A DNA stretch of 64,000 nucleotides from Mucilaginibacter sp. OK098 (GCF_900142915.1 NZ_FRCM01000002.1:1-64000), one strand, 5' to 3'; counted from the stretch's first letter, positions 53,621 to 62,210 are shown. Program-made: numbers and translations. The notes: generated by a model from the letters alone, not told the origin.

Positions 53621-54600
53621 CCTGTCATAAATCCAAAAAAGTAAACACGTCTTTTTACTACTGGAAAACCGTTTACAAAACAAATCCAACTGAAACCGCC
53701 TACCTCAAACAATTCCAGTCGCATAAACTATACGTGCGCATAATGGATGTTAATATGGATGAGGATGGTATCTCCCCGGTCCCCATATCGCCCATTACAT
53801 TTAAGGATAAGCTGCCGGATAGCGTACAAATAGTGCCGATAGTGTTTATTGTTAATGATGTTTTAAAAACCATAACAAAAGCCCGGCTGGATGATTTGGC
53901 AGCTAAGCTGATAACATTCGTAACCGCCAAAGTGCAACAGGCTGGCAACACTTCTTTTAACGAATTACAAATAGATTGCGACTGGACAACCAGCACCCGC
54001 GATAACTATTTTTACCTGCTAAACCGGTTAAAATTAAACCCTGCGCTAAAGCACAAAACGTTATCGGCAACACTACGGCTGCATCAGCTAAAAAATCAAA
54101 AAGGCAGCGGCATTCCACCCGTTAGCAGGGTCATGTTGATGTGTTATAATATGGGCAACCTGCGCAAGTATGGCAGCCAGAACAGCATATTGGAAATTAG
54201 CGAGTTAAAGAAATATTTAGGTGATAATATCTCCAAATACCCCATGCCGGTTGATGTGGGATTACCCCTGTTTAGCTGGGCCGTAGCGTTTAGAAACAGG
54301 GAATATATCGGTATTTCAAAAAGAATAAAAATTGTTGATTTAAATAACAAAAATCAATTTATATTTATAGGAAATAACATTTACAAAGCAGCCGCAGATC
54401 TTCCCGAATATGGATTACTGAAAGCCGATGAAGTGCGTTGGGAAGCTATCCCTGTGCCTGTTTTGGAGGCTGTAGCAAGCTATATATCGCCGCTGATAAA
54501 AACGGATACTATTAACGTAATTTATTTCCATCTTGATGAAACGGTTATTAAACCTTATACCTTCCCCAACCTCCAAAAGGTTAATAATTTACTGCGTTAG
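53554..54600 (+). CDS. predicted lipoprotein, DUF3142-like
   Basis: 348 residues. A signal peptide (FLILAILLLTSLFPSC) ends in a lipobox-like Cys near residue 24. The body resembles DUF3142-type TIM-barrel proteins: YYWKTVYKTNPTETAYLKQFQSHKLYVRIMDVN, then FNELQIDCDWTTSTRDNYFYLLNRLK (compare the QIDxD..S.R.FY.LL pattern), KTLSATLRLHQL, and PMPVDVGLPLFSWAVAF. Function unknown; glycoside binding or cleavage is possible. Its end overlaps the next gene by 65 bases in another frame. Confidence 0.78.
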   Translation: MKKSTYSSFLILAILLLTSLFPSCHKSKKVNTSFYYWKTVYKTNPTETAYLKQFQSHKLYVRIMDVNMDEDGISPVPISPITFKDKLPDSVQIVPIVFIVNDVLKTITKARLDDLAAKLITFVTAKVQQAGNTSFNELQIDCDWTTSTRDNYFYLLNRLKLNPALKHKTLSATLRLHQLKNQKGSGIPPVSRVMLMCYNMGNLRKYGSQNSILEISELKKYLGDNISKYPMPVDVGLPLFSWAVAFRNREYIGISKRIKIVDLNNKNQFIFIGNNIYKAAADLPEYGLLKADEVRWEAIPVPVLEAVASYISPLIKTDTINVIYFHLDETVIKPYTFPNLQKVNNLLR

Positions 54601-57004
54601 CTTTATTGCGGTCTTTTTTGTGGGCATTGCCGTTGATTTAGCCTGCTCGGGCGAAGATGACCCTTACGATTACTACGTTTCGTTTTTCCATAACAACGTG
54701 CAGGGCGAGCATAATTACGGCTCATTTTATTTATCGTACAATTATGTATTTAATGATGAAGAGCCGGAAAGCGAACAGGACATTAACGCAAAAGAATGGG
54801 CGGCTTACCTGGGCAGAGATATAAAAACAGAAGATGTTAAAGCGGCTTTGTACGGTGATGCAAAGGGAGATTCTGCCATGTTGCATGATAAGCTTATTGG
54901 TAAAAATAAGCTGCCCGACGGTTTAAAATCCAATTCCTTTTTTTACGCAATTGCATTTGGAAATAACGACAGCGCTTTGCAATACTATCTTTTTGCTAAA
55001 GGTGTTGAACGTGTGGCAAATTTTGGTTACGACCAATGGAACCCCCAGCCTGTTGATACCAATAAGTTATATAATAGCGGTCTGGAAGCCCTGAAAAGAG
55101 CAAAAACCGAAAAAGATAAATTCATCAAGCTGCGTTACCTCTACCAGGCCGAACGCTTGCTGCATTACAGTACTGATTTTAAACAGGCCATGGCCGTATA
55201 TGATGAATATATAGCGGACTATAAGTCTGATAGCCATGTAAAAGGTTGGGCTCTGGCGCTTAAAGCCGGCGAAGAACGAAGGCTTGGTGATACCGGTAAG
55301 GCGGCTTACCTGTTTTCAAAAGTGTTTGCCTTATATCCTGAAAGACGCGTTCAGGCTTATAAAAACTTCCACTATTGCTCGGCTAACGCCGATAAAGTTG
55401 CAGCCCTGGCCGCAAACAATACCGAAAGGGCTTTTATATATGCCATTGATGGTTTTGGCAATATGGAATACAATATCCCCTATTTACAAAAGGTGTACCA
55501 GTATGACCCGCATGCCGAAGCTGTAGGAGTATTACTGGTTCGCGAGTTAAACAAGCTGGAGCTAAAATATCTTTCGCCCAGGCTTGGCAACCAGCTTACA
55601 TACAATAATAGTTACAAAGATCCGGAAGCCGGCAAAACTAACCAGGAGGCAATAAATGAAATTAACGAATTGCAAAAGGTTTGTAATAAGCTCTCCGCAG
55701 ATGGTAAATATGCGGAGCCGGCTCTTGGTTACATTGCATCGGCCTATCTTTCCTGGATGGAAGGCGGCCATACAGCTGATGGTTTAAACTATTTAAGCAA
55801 GGTGAATAATGAAAAGTTAAGCCCAAAGCTAAACGACCAAAAACAATTGGTAAACCTGTTGCTTACCGCACAAAAGTTTGAAAAATTAAACGATGTTAAT
55901 GAAGCACAGCTATTACCCTCGTTAAAATGGCTTGACAATAAAGTTGCTGAGCAATTAAAAAAAATAAAATCCGGCGATGATAACGGGTATGCCAGGGGGT
56001 ATAACAGCAGCCGGTTTGCTTCTTCTGCCAGGGACTTTTACAACCTGGTTTTATCAACAGCTTATTTAAAACAAAAAGACACTATAAAAGCAGCGCTATG
56101 TATCCTTAAAAGTGAAAAAATATTCAATCCGGTTGATTCATCAGCAAATAATAATTTAAACACAATAAATACCTCTCCCCAGTTTTGGACGCATTACCTG
56201 CATTCGCCGCAGGTAAACCAGCTGATAGCATGGAAGCTGAACCCAACCGGATCATCGTATTTAAAATTCCTTGCCGGATCACTCTCAAAAATAAAAACCA
56301 ACGAGCTTTACGACCTGTTAGGCACAGATTATCTGCGTGAGCATAACTATAGTATGGCCACAGCTGCATTTAAAAAGATCAGCATCAAAGGTTACAACAA
56401 AGGGATTAACATGTATATCGACTCATTAGAAATGGCCGATCCGTTTATTAACCAGTTGCATGATTATCCGAAAGTGTTTTTAAACGCTAATTCAAAACCG
56501 TTTAACAGGCTTATGTTTGCGCAAAAGATGTTATCGCTTCAGGGTAAACTTAAGTCTGATCCTAAAAACGCAGCATCCTATTATTTTCAAATAGCAACAG
56601 GTTTGTACAATGCTACTCACTACGGCAATGCCTATTATTTAATTTCGTACGAATGGTCTTCGTACGATTATGGCCGTCAAAACCTGTATAGTTATGATAA
56701 TGATTATATAAAAACCAAAACCGCCGAACAATATTATTTAAAGGCATACCAGTTAAGTACCGATCAGGAATTTAAAGCAAAATGCACCTATATGGCTGCA
56801 AAATGCCGGCAAAAACAAATTACAGCGCCTGATGGCATAGGCTGGTCTGGCGAGTCAAATGGTCAGTACGATAAGGCAGTAAGGAACAACCCTTATTTTG
56901 CCGGATTAAAAAGCGGTTATTCAAAAACCGCCTTTTATAAGCTTGCTGTAAATGAGTGCAGTTATTTAAGGGATTACCTGGCATCAGCGAAAAATAAAAA
57001 ATAA
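54536..57004 (+). CDS. large envelope protein with helical repeats
   Basis: About 822 residues. One N-terminal membrane helix (LIIYCVSFIAVFFVGIAVDLAC) anchors a long, mainly helical periplasmic region with TPR-like segments (KFIKLRYLYQAERLLHYSTDFKQAMAVYDEYIADYKSD, GEERRLGDTGKAAYLFSKVFALYPERR, KTAEQYYLKAYQLSTDQEFKAKCTYMAAKC). No enzyme motif is recognised. It overlaps the preceding lipoprotein gene by 65 bases, so the two are probably a functional pair. The ATG at 54536 is preferred over the TTG one codon earlier. Confidence 0.8.
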   Translation: MKRLLNLIPSPTSKRLIIYCVSFIAVFFVGIAVDLACSGEDDPYDYYVSFFHNNVQGEHNYGSFYLSYNYVFNDEEPESEQDINAKEWAAYLGRDIKTEDVKAALYGDAKGDSAMLHDKLIGKNKLPDGLKSNSFFYAIAFGNNDSALQYYLFAKGVERVANFGYDQWNPQPVDTNKLYNSGLEALKRAKTEKDKFIKLRYLYQAERLLHYSTDFKQAMAVYDEYIADYKSDSHVKGWALALKAGEERRLGDTGKAAYLFSKVFALYPERRVQAYKNFHYCSANADKVAALAANNTERAFIYAIDGFGNMEYNIPYLQKVYQYDPHAEAVGVLLVRELNKLELKYLSPRLGNQLTYNNSYKDPEAGKTNQEAINEINELQKVCNKLSADGKYAEPALGYIASAYLSWMEGGHTADGLNYLSKVNNEKLSPKLNDQKQLVNLLLTAQKFEKLNDVNEAQLLPSLKWLDNKVAEQLKKIKSGDDNGYARGYNSSRFASSARDFYNLVLSTAYLKQKDTIKAALCILKSEKIFNPVDSSANNNLNTINTSPQFWTHYLHSPQVNQLIAWKLNPTGSSYLKFLAGSLSKIKTNELYDLLGTDYLREHNYSMATAAFKKISIKGYNKGINMYIDSLEMADPFINQLHDYPKVFLNANSKPFNRLMFAQKMLSLQGKLKSDPKNAASYYFQIATGLYNATHYGNAYYLISYEWSSYDYGRQNLYSYDNDYIKTKTAEQYYLKAYQLSTDQEFKAKCTYMAAKCRQKQITAPDGIGWSGESNGQYDKAVRNNPYFAGLKSGYSKTAFYKLAVNECSYLRDYLASAKNKK

Positions 57005-57017
57005 GTGGTTTGGCTTA

Positions 57018-57050
57018 AGACTTACAAAGTTTTATAAACTTCGTAAGTCT
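57018..57050. repeat. 33-base palindrome, copy 3 (diverged)
   Basis: As copies 1 and 2 but with CAAAGTTTTATAAACTTCG in the centre. It lies between convergent genes. Confidence 0.75.
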
Positions 57051-57138
57051 GGCTTTTCGATATATTATCAGGTAACTTGTTCCTGCACTCCGCCTGCTAC
57101 GGTTTTATACAGCCAACCAGTCGCACGATAACCTTTAT

Positions 57139-57170
57139 GATGAGATGCCGAAAATAAATTCTGCATGACG
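57139..57170. repeat. half-copy of the CGTCATGC element
   Basis: GATGAGATGCCGAAAATAAA then TTCTGCATGACG corresponds, in reverse, to one end of the element at 4001-4104. Confidence 0.6.
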
Positions 57171-57206
57171 GATTGGTTTTACTTTCGGACTTTCGGACTT
57201 TACAGA

Positions 57207-58127
57207 CTAACTCCTCGTATCATTCCCATTGTAAATGCTTAAATAACTTTCGTATCGCGATAGCTCAATTTCACCTTCTTCCACCGCTTCAAGCACTGCA
57301 CAGCCCGGCTCATTAATATGGCGACAATTGTTAAAGCGGCATTGGTTCATGCGCTGGCGCATTTCGGGGAAGAAATGGCTTAGCTCCTGCTTTTCTATGT
57401 CGATAACCCCCAGTTCGCGGATGCCGGGGGTATCAATAATGAATCCCCCCTGAGGTAGCTCAAACATTTCGGCAAAAGTGGTGGTGTGCATCCCTTTATC
57501 GCTCCAGTCAGATACCTGGTGGGTACGCAGGTCAAGATCAGGCAGTAAAGCGTTTATCAGGCTTGATTTCCCTACCCCCGAATGCCCTGAAAATAAGGTT
57601 ACTTTACCCTTCAGTAACTCCTGTACTTTTTCAATATTGGTTCCTTCCAATGCTGAAACCTCGTAACAGGGATACCCTATTTTTTCATAAACGGCTTTAT
57701 AATCAGCCAATATCTCCAGCCCTTCATCACTAAAAAGATCCACTTTATTATAGATCAGCATTGCCGGGATGCTGTAAGCTTCGGCGGTTACCAAAAAACG
57801 ATCAATAAACCCTAATGAGGTGCGCGGGGATGCCAAAGTAACCACCAGCATCGCCTGGTCGAGATTAGCGGCAATTATTTGCCCCTGTTTCGATAGATTG
57901 ATGGATTTGCGGATGATATAATTTTTACGCTGCTGTAAATTGGTGATCACCCCGGTTTCCTGGTCGGGTTCCATTTCAAAATCAACTATATCCCCTACTG
58001 CTAATGGATTAGTTGTGGTGATCCCTTTCGTTCTGAACTTCCCTTTTATCCGGCAATCGATTCGCTTCCCTGCGGGTGTTTGCACCTGGTACCAACTTCC
58101 GGTTGATTTTGTAATTAATCCCTGCAT
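57207..58127 (-). CDS. rsgA: ribosome small-subunit-dependent GTPase A
   Basis: 306 residues. A late 30S assembly GTPase. An OB-fold at the N-terminus (~1-65) is followed by the circularly permuted GTPase order: G4 (LIYNKVDLFSD), G1 (FSGHSGVGKSSLINAL), G3 (FIIDTPGIREL), then the zinc domain (CRFNNCRHINEPGCAVLEAV with three Cys and a His). The ATG shares its first base region with the toxin stop codon (TAATG), so it is translationally coupled to the toxin-antitoxin pair upstream. Confidence 0.97.
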   Translation of the reverse strand: MQGLITKSTGSWYQVQTPAGKRIDCRIKGKFRTKGITTTNPLAVGDIVDFEMEPDQETGVITNLQQRKNYIIRKSINLSKQGQIIAANLDQAMLVVTLASPRTSLGFIDRFLVTAEAYSIPAMLIYNKVDLFSDEGLEILADYKAVYEKIGYPCYEVSALEGTNIEKVQELLKGKVTLFSGHSGVGKSSLINALLPDLDLRTHQVSDWSDKGMHTTTFAEMFELPQGGFIIDTPGIRELGVIDIEKQELSHFFPEMRQRMNQCRFNNCRHINEPGCAVLEAVEEGEIELSRYESYLSIYNGNDTRS

Positions 58128-58483
58128 TAAAGTGAAAGAATTGCCTGAACGCTAGCGTTTAAGCGGTTTATATCAATTTGTTCGAGCATACCTATTCTGC
58201 TTTTTAACCTTGAAACATCAATTGCTCTTATCTGATCACATAAAATATAGGATTTTTTTGATAGTCCGTTATATCCTGACGAATCGATTGATATACGAAT
58301 AAATGACACGCCAGCAGTCGACAATGAAGATATAGCACAGGCGATAGTGGTTCTATGACCTGCCTTATTAAGTACATCCGATTGTATTATTACAATTGGG
58401 CGAATTTTACCTGGTTCGCTTCCTATAGATGGGTCTAAATCTGCAAACCATATTTCGTATTGTTTAGGATAAACTCTACTCAT
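58127..58483 (-). CDS. MazF/PemK-family toxin
   Basis: 118 residues. The MazF/PemK endoribonuclease pattern: YEIWFADLDPSIGSEPGKIRPIVIIQSDVLNKA, HRTTIACAISSLS and KKSYILCDQIRAIDVSRLKSRIG. The conserved Arg (KIRP) and Thr (RTT) expected at the active site are present. It overlaps its antitoxin gene by 8 bases and ends in TAATG with rsgA. It is expected to cleave RNA at a short sequence that cannot be predicted here. Confidence 0.92.
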   Translation of the reverse strand: MSRVYPKQYEIWFADLDPSIGSEPGKIRPIVIIQSDVLNKAGHRTTIACAISSLSTAGVSFIRISIDSSGYNGLSKKSYILCDQIRAIDVSRLKSRIGMLEQIDINRLNASVQAILSL

Positions 58484-58739
58484 CTAAATGTTTTTTCATA
58501 TCATTTAATGAGGCCAGCTCAAATTCTTCAATAAGTTCCCTGTTAGAATCAAACTGTTTTAACAATTGCACTTCACGTTCCATTTGTTCTTCCAAGGTTT
58601 TCTTAGCTTGCCATTTATTGTAGTGTTCGATGGCAATTTTTATATAATTCGACCTGCTGGTTTTTTCGGCTTTAACATGCCTGTCTGTTTCCTCAAACAG
58701 TTTGTCATCTAATTTTAAAAGGACACTTTTCATACTCAT
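58476..58739 (-). CDS. ribbon-helix-helix antitoxin
   Basis: 87 residues. The N-terminal MSMKSVLLKLDDKLFEETDRHVKAEKTSRSNYIKIAIEHY is a ribbon-helix-helix DNA-binding unit; the acidic C-terminal tail (EFELASLNDMKKHLDE) should bind the MazF-like toxin. It is first in the antitoxin-toxin-rsgA set. A TATATTTG box and a palindrome that could be its operator lie just upstream. Confidence 0.9.
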   Translation of the reverse strand: MSMKSVLLKLDDKLFEETDRHVKAEKTSRSNYIKIAIEHYNKWQAKKTLEEQMEREVQLLKQFDSNRELIEEFELASLNDMKKHLDE

Positions 58740-58750
58740 TAATTATATAT

Positions 58751-58776
58751 CAAATATAGATATACTTTTGTATATA
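58751..58776 (-). promoter_or_regulatory. candidate promoter box and operator of the antitoxin gene
   Basis: TATATTTG on the minus strand (58758-58751), a full -7 match, adjoining an ATATAC-TTTT-GTATAT palindrome at 58760-58775. Autoregulation by the ribbon-helix-helix protein is inferred. Confidence 0.45.
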
Positions 58777-58810
58777 CAGAATACAATTACAACAGCTTCT
58801 ATATTTCTTA

Positions 58811-59392
58811 TTAATTTGCCATCGCCTTATTTAGTGATACAATACAATTAATTATCGCCGTATTTATGCAAGACAGGTAGTATCTTATCGTACTGCCATC
58901 AAAGTTGTGCATCAAACCGTAGTCTTTCTTCTTATAAGTATCTATTAACCAATCAGCGTTGGTTGGATGAGCAACTATTTTATTAAAAAAATTGCTTTTA
59001 GGCCTAAAGTACGCGTCAGAAATTTTATAGGTATAATAACCATCCTCACAATTAATTTTAATAGTTACCCGCATGTAATAATCATAGTATACCACTCTCA
59101 TTGAATTTGGAGGAGCGCGAAATTCAAGAATAGCCCAGCTCAAAACACTACTCCTGACATCCTTATCTTTCGATAAGGTATCAGCCCAATGATATTTAAA
59201 ATAACTGTTGATCCATTTTTTTGCGACGTTATCCAACACGGCTTTATTATGTCCTTGTACCTTTACGCTATCGGTGTATGTTAATTTCCCATTAACCACA
59301 GGTAATTTATATACAATGGTATCTTTTCCTTTTTGTGCAAGTCCGGTTTTTGCTATAATTAAAAACAAGATTAATATTACTGTTCTGCTCAT
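58811..59392 (-). CDS. secreted protein, DUF4468-like
   Basis: 193 residues with a signal peptide (ILILFLIIAKTGLA-QK). The mature part resembles the DUF4468 TBP-like fold: AVLDNVAKKWINSYFKYHWADTL, then strands with MRVVYYDYYMRVTIKINCEDGYYTYKISDAYFRP. Function unknown. It is divergent from the threonine operon. Confidence 0.75.
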   Translation of the reverse strand: MSRTVILILFLIIAKTGLAQKGKDTIVYKLPVVNGKLTYTDSVKVQGHNKAVLDNVAKKWINSYFKYHWADTLSKDKDVRSSVLSWAILEFRAPPNSMRVVYYDYYMRVTIKINCEDGYYTYKISDAYFRPKSNFFNKIVAHPTNADWLIDTYKKKDYGLMHNFDGSTIRYYLSCINTAIINCIVSLNKAMAN

Positions 59393-59457
59393 ATAATGAG
59401 TAATTATATTAAAAATCGTTGTATTTATCCCTGTTTTTATTAAAAGTAAAATAACTC

Positions 59458-59489
59458 TTGTTTATTAAAAAAATATCTACTTACTTTAC
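59458..59489 (+). promoter_or_regulatory. candidate promoter of the threonine operon
   Basis: TTG at 59458-59460, 21 bases, then TACTTTAC at 59482-59489 (4 of 6). It would start transcription just before the leader peptide ATG at 59503. Weak match but well placed. Confidence 0.4.
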
Positions 59490-59502
59490 AGACATAATAT
59501 AT

Positions 59503-59568
59503 ATGATAATTAACAACACCACATCAACAACAATTACTACCACCGGCGTAAAATCCGGAGGAAGATAA
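59503..59568 (+). CDS. thrL: thr operon leader peptide
   Basis: 21 residues: M-I-I-N-N, then T-T-S-T-T-I-T-T-T, then G-V-K-S-G-G-R and stop. Seven Thr and three Ile, with Thr and Ile codons packed at 59506-59544. It is the same length and type as the enterobacterial thr leader. Ribosome pausing on these codons when Thr or Ile is scarce would select the antiterminator fold. It precedes the terminator by 34 bases and thrA by 84. Confidence 0.85.
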   Translation: MIINNTTSTTITTTGVKSGGR

Positions 59569-59636
59569 TCGTATGGTGTAAAAACATAAAAAACCAAATG
59601 AGCGCCTTCCTCCGAAAAGAGGAAGGCGTTTTTGTT
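59537..59636 (+). promoter_or_regulatory. threonine attenuator (alternative hairpins)
   Basis: Segment 1 CTACCACCGG (59537-59546, over Thr codons) pairs with segment 2 CCGGAGGAAG (59555-59564) at 8 of 10 positions. Segment 2, as CGGAGGAAG (59556-59564), pairs perfectly with segment 3 CTTCCTCCG (59606-59614). Segment 3 is part of the terminator stem. A ribosome stalled at the Thr codons would free segment 2 to form the antiterminator. Confidence 0.82.
59603..59636 (+). terminator. attenuator terminator before thrA
   Basis: A perfect 10-base-pair stem CGCCTTCCTC/GAGGAAGGCG with a CGAAAA loop, then TTTTTGTT. It ends 17 bases before the thrA start. Confidence 0.9.
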
Positions 59637-59652
59637 AATATTAAACGCAGTA

Positions 59653-62100
59653 ATGAAAATTTTAAAATTTGGCGGTACTTCCGTAGGATCAGTTCAAAGC
59701 ATCCAAACCTTATTGAACATTGTAAAAGGCGAAGTTGAAAATAAAGAAAAACCAATAGTGGTACTCTCAGCCATGAGCGGGGTAACCAACCTTCTGCTCT
59801 CAATGGCCGAAGGCGCCGCAAACGGTGTGGAATTTACCGAACAATTGGCCGAACTGGAAAAACGCCACTTTGATGTGGTAAAAAGCCTGCTTACCGTTCA
59901 AAATCAAAACCCTGCGTTTACCCGCCTGAAGATTTTCTTTAACCACCTGGAAGACTTGCTACAGGGCATATTGACTCTAAGAGAGCTTACCCCTAAAACC
60001 CGCGACCAGGTATTGAGCTTTGGCGAACGCTGCTCAACCCTGATGATCTGCAAAATTGCAGCACAGCATTTTCCGGAATCATATTGTGTTGATGCATCGG
60101 AGCTGATAAAAACTGACAGCTCATTTGGCCAGGCTAAGGTGAATATGGAACTTACTGAGCTGCTGATCCGCAGCTTTCAGCAGGAACATAGCGATAAAGT
60201 GCTTTTTGTTACCGGGTTTATAGCTGCTAACGAAGCCGGGCAGATTACAACTTTGGGCCGTGGTGGCAGCGATTATACTGCGGCCATATTCGGCTCGGCA
60301 TTAAATGCGCAGGAGATCCAGATCTGGACTGATGTTAACGGCATGATGACCGCCGATCCGCGCATGGTGAAGAAAGCGTTTTCATTGCCGGAGCTTACTT
60401 ATACCGAAGCAATGGAACTATCCTATTTCGGCGCTAAGGTGATCTACCCGCCAACTATGATCCCGGCCTTTTTAAAGAAGATCCCCATCGTAATAAAAAA
60501 CACTTTCGAGCCGGAGTTTGAAGGTACCGTGATCCGTCATGATTGCAAGCCATCAAACTTGCCTATAAAAGGCATTTCTTCCATCAATAATATCAGCATC
60601 CTTAATTTGGAAGGCAGCGGCATGGTGGGTAAATCAGGCTTTAGCGGCAGGTTGTTTTCTTTGCTGGCGAGAGAACAGATCAATATAATCCTCATCACCC
60701 AATCCTCATCCGAACACAGCATCACCTTCGCTGTTCAGCCGGATGATACCGAGAAAGCGAAAAAATTAATAGAACAGGAATTTGAGTTGGAACTCCTCGC
60801 TAAAAAACTGGAGGATGTAGTAATTGAACAAAACCTGGCTATAATAGCCATAGTTGGCGAAAACATGAAACAAACACCCGGTGTATCGGGCAAGTTGTTT
60901 CATGCGTTGGGTCGTAACGGGGTTAATGTAAGGGCCATTGCACAGGGATCATCTGAATATAACATCTCGGTTATTATCTCTGCCCGCGACCTTGCAAAAG
61001 CATTGAATGCGGTGCACGATGGCTTTTTTACCCAGCTTACCAAAACACTGCATGCCTTTTGTTTGGGTACCGGCAACATCGGCCAAACCCTGTTTAAACA
61101 ACTGAATGCACACAGCGCATATTTGCAGGAGCATAATGGCATCCAGGTAAAAATTGCAGGCATCAGCAATACCCGCAAAATGATCTTTAATACTGATGGC
61201 GTCTCCTTAGATAACTGGCAGGAAGAGCTAAATGCTTCAAATGAACCGGCTGATCTGCAGGAGTTTGTTGCCCGCATGAAAAGTATGAACCTGCCCAACT
61301 GTGTATTTATTGATAACACTGCCAGCCCAAAGCCTGTAGAGGTTTATGAACAGGTTTTCAAATCGAACATCTCTGTGATTACCTGTAATAAAATAGGCAA
61401 CTCAGCATCGTACAAGCAATATAAAACCTTTCATGATACGGCATTGCAGCATGGCGTTGACTTCTTTTATGAAACCAATGTAGGGGCAGGTTTGCCCATC
61501 ATCCGTACTTTAAAAGACCTGATGAACAGCGGCGACCGTATAGCAAAAATTGAGGCTATTTTATCGGGTACTATCTCGTTTATCTTTAATAATTTTAAGG
61601 GCGACGCCAAATTCTACGATGTGGTAAAAGAGGCGCAGGAAAAAGGTTATACCGAACCTGATCCGCGCGATGATCTGAGCGGAAAAGATTTTATGCGTAA
61701 AATGCTGATCTTAGCCCGCGATGCAGGTTACGCCATGGAAGAAGCTGACGTACAAATTGAAAGCGTTTTACCGGCAGCTTGCTTAGCAGCTAAAACTGTT
61801 GAAGACTTTTACGCAGCTTTAAAAAGTGAAGACGCTCATTTCACCAACTTGAAACAGCAAGCCGAAAAAGACAATAAGGTGTTGCGTTATATAGGCAAAC
61901 TGGAAAATGGCAAAGCGGAAATTACCCTGCAAATGGTTGATGAAAGCCACCCATTCGCTACGCTATCGGGCAGTGATAACATCATTTCCTTCACAACCGA
62001 CAGGTATAAAGAGCGCCCGCTGGTTGTAAAAGGCCCCGGCGCAGGTGCCGAAGTAACCGCCGCAGGCGTATTTGCTGATTTAATTAATGTGGGAGCGTAA
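59653..62100 (+). CDS. thrA: bifunctional aspartate kinase / homoserine dehydrogenase
   Basis: 815 residues. The kinase half starts MKILKFGGTSVGS and has the TLGRGGSDYTAA motif; two ACT-like regulatory segments follow (about residues 310-460, including VGKSGFSGRLFSLLAREQINIILITQSSSEHSI and VSGKLFHALGRNGVNVRAIAQGSSEYNISV). The dehydrogenase half begins FCLGTGNIGQTLFKQL and includes TCNKIGNS and ETNVGAGLPIIRTLKDLMNSGD. It makes aspartyl phosphate and homoserine. The frame opens with TTG at 59632; the ATG at 59653 is the family start. The attenuator directly upstream controls it. Confidence 0.97.
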   Translation: MKILKFGGTSVGSVQSIQTLLNIVKGEVENKEKPIVVLSAMSGVTNLLLSMAEGAANGVEFTEQLAELEKRHFDVVKSLLTVQNQNPAFTRLKIFFNHLEDLLQGILTLRELTPKTRDQVLSFGERCSTLMICKIAAQHFPESYCVDASELIKTDSSFGQAKVNMELTELLIRSFQQEHSDKVLFVTGFIAANEAGQITTLGRGGSDYTAAIFGSALNAQEIQIWTDVNGMMTADPRMVKKAFSLPELTYTEAMELSYFGAKVIYPPTMIPAFLKKIPIVIKNTFEPEFEGTVIRHDCKPSNLPIKGISSINNISILNLEGSGMVGKSGFSGRLFSLLAREQINIILITQSSSEHSITFAVQPDDTEKAKKLIEQEFELELLAKKLEDVVIEQNLAIIAIVGENMKQTPGVSGKLFHALGRNGVNVRAIAQGSSEYNISVIISARDLAKALNAVHDGFFTQLTKTLHAFCLGTGNIGQTLFKQLNAHSAYLQEHNGIQVKIAGISNTRKMIFNTDGVSLDNWQEELNASNEPADLQEFVARMKSMNLPNCVFIDNTASPKPVEVYEQVFKSNISVITCNKIGNSASYKQYKTFHDTALQHGVDFFYETNVGAGLPIIRTLKDLMNSGDRIAKIEAILSGTISFIFNNFKGDAKFYDVVKEAQEKGYTEPDPRDDLSGKDFMRKMLILARDAGYAMEEADVQIESVLPAACLAAKTVEDFYAALKSEDAHFTNLKQQAEKDNKVLRYIGKLENGKAEITLQMVDESHPFATLSGSDNIISFTTDRYKERPLVVKGPGAGAEVTAAGVFADLINVGA

Positions 62101-62210
62101 TCCCCCGGCCCCCTAAAGGGGGAGTTTTTGAAGAACAAAATGGAAAATAATATACAAGAAGTAAAAAGCCCCGACGCTATTAAAGCCTCCCCTTTAGGGG
62201 GTGGGGGGGG
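62101..62210. repeat. CCTAAAGGGGGAG repeat spanning the thrA-thrB junction
   Basis: CCTAAAGGGGGAG at 62112-62124 and its near-complement CTCCCCTTTAGG at 62187-62198, followed by a run of G (G5, T, G8 at 62203-62210). Same unit as the repeat in the permease gene at 43018. The thrB start lies between the arms. Confidence 0.85.
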
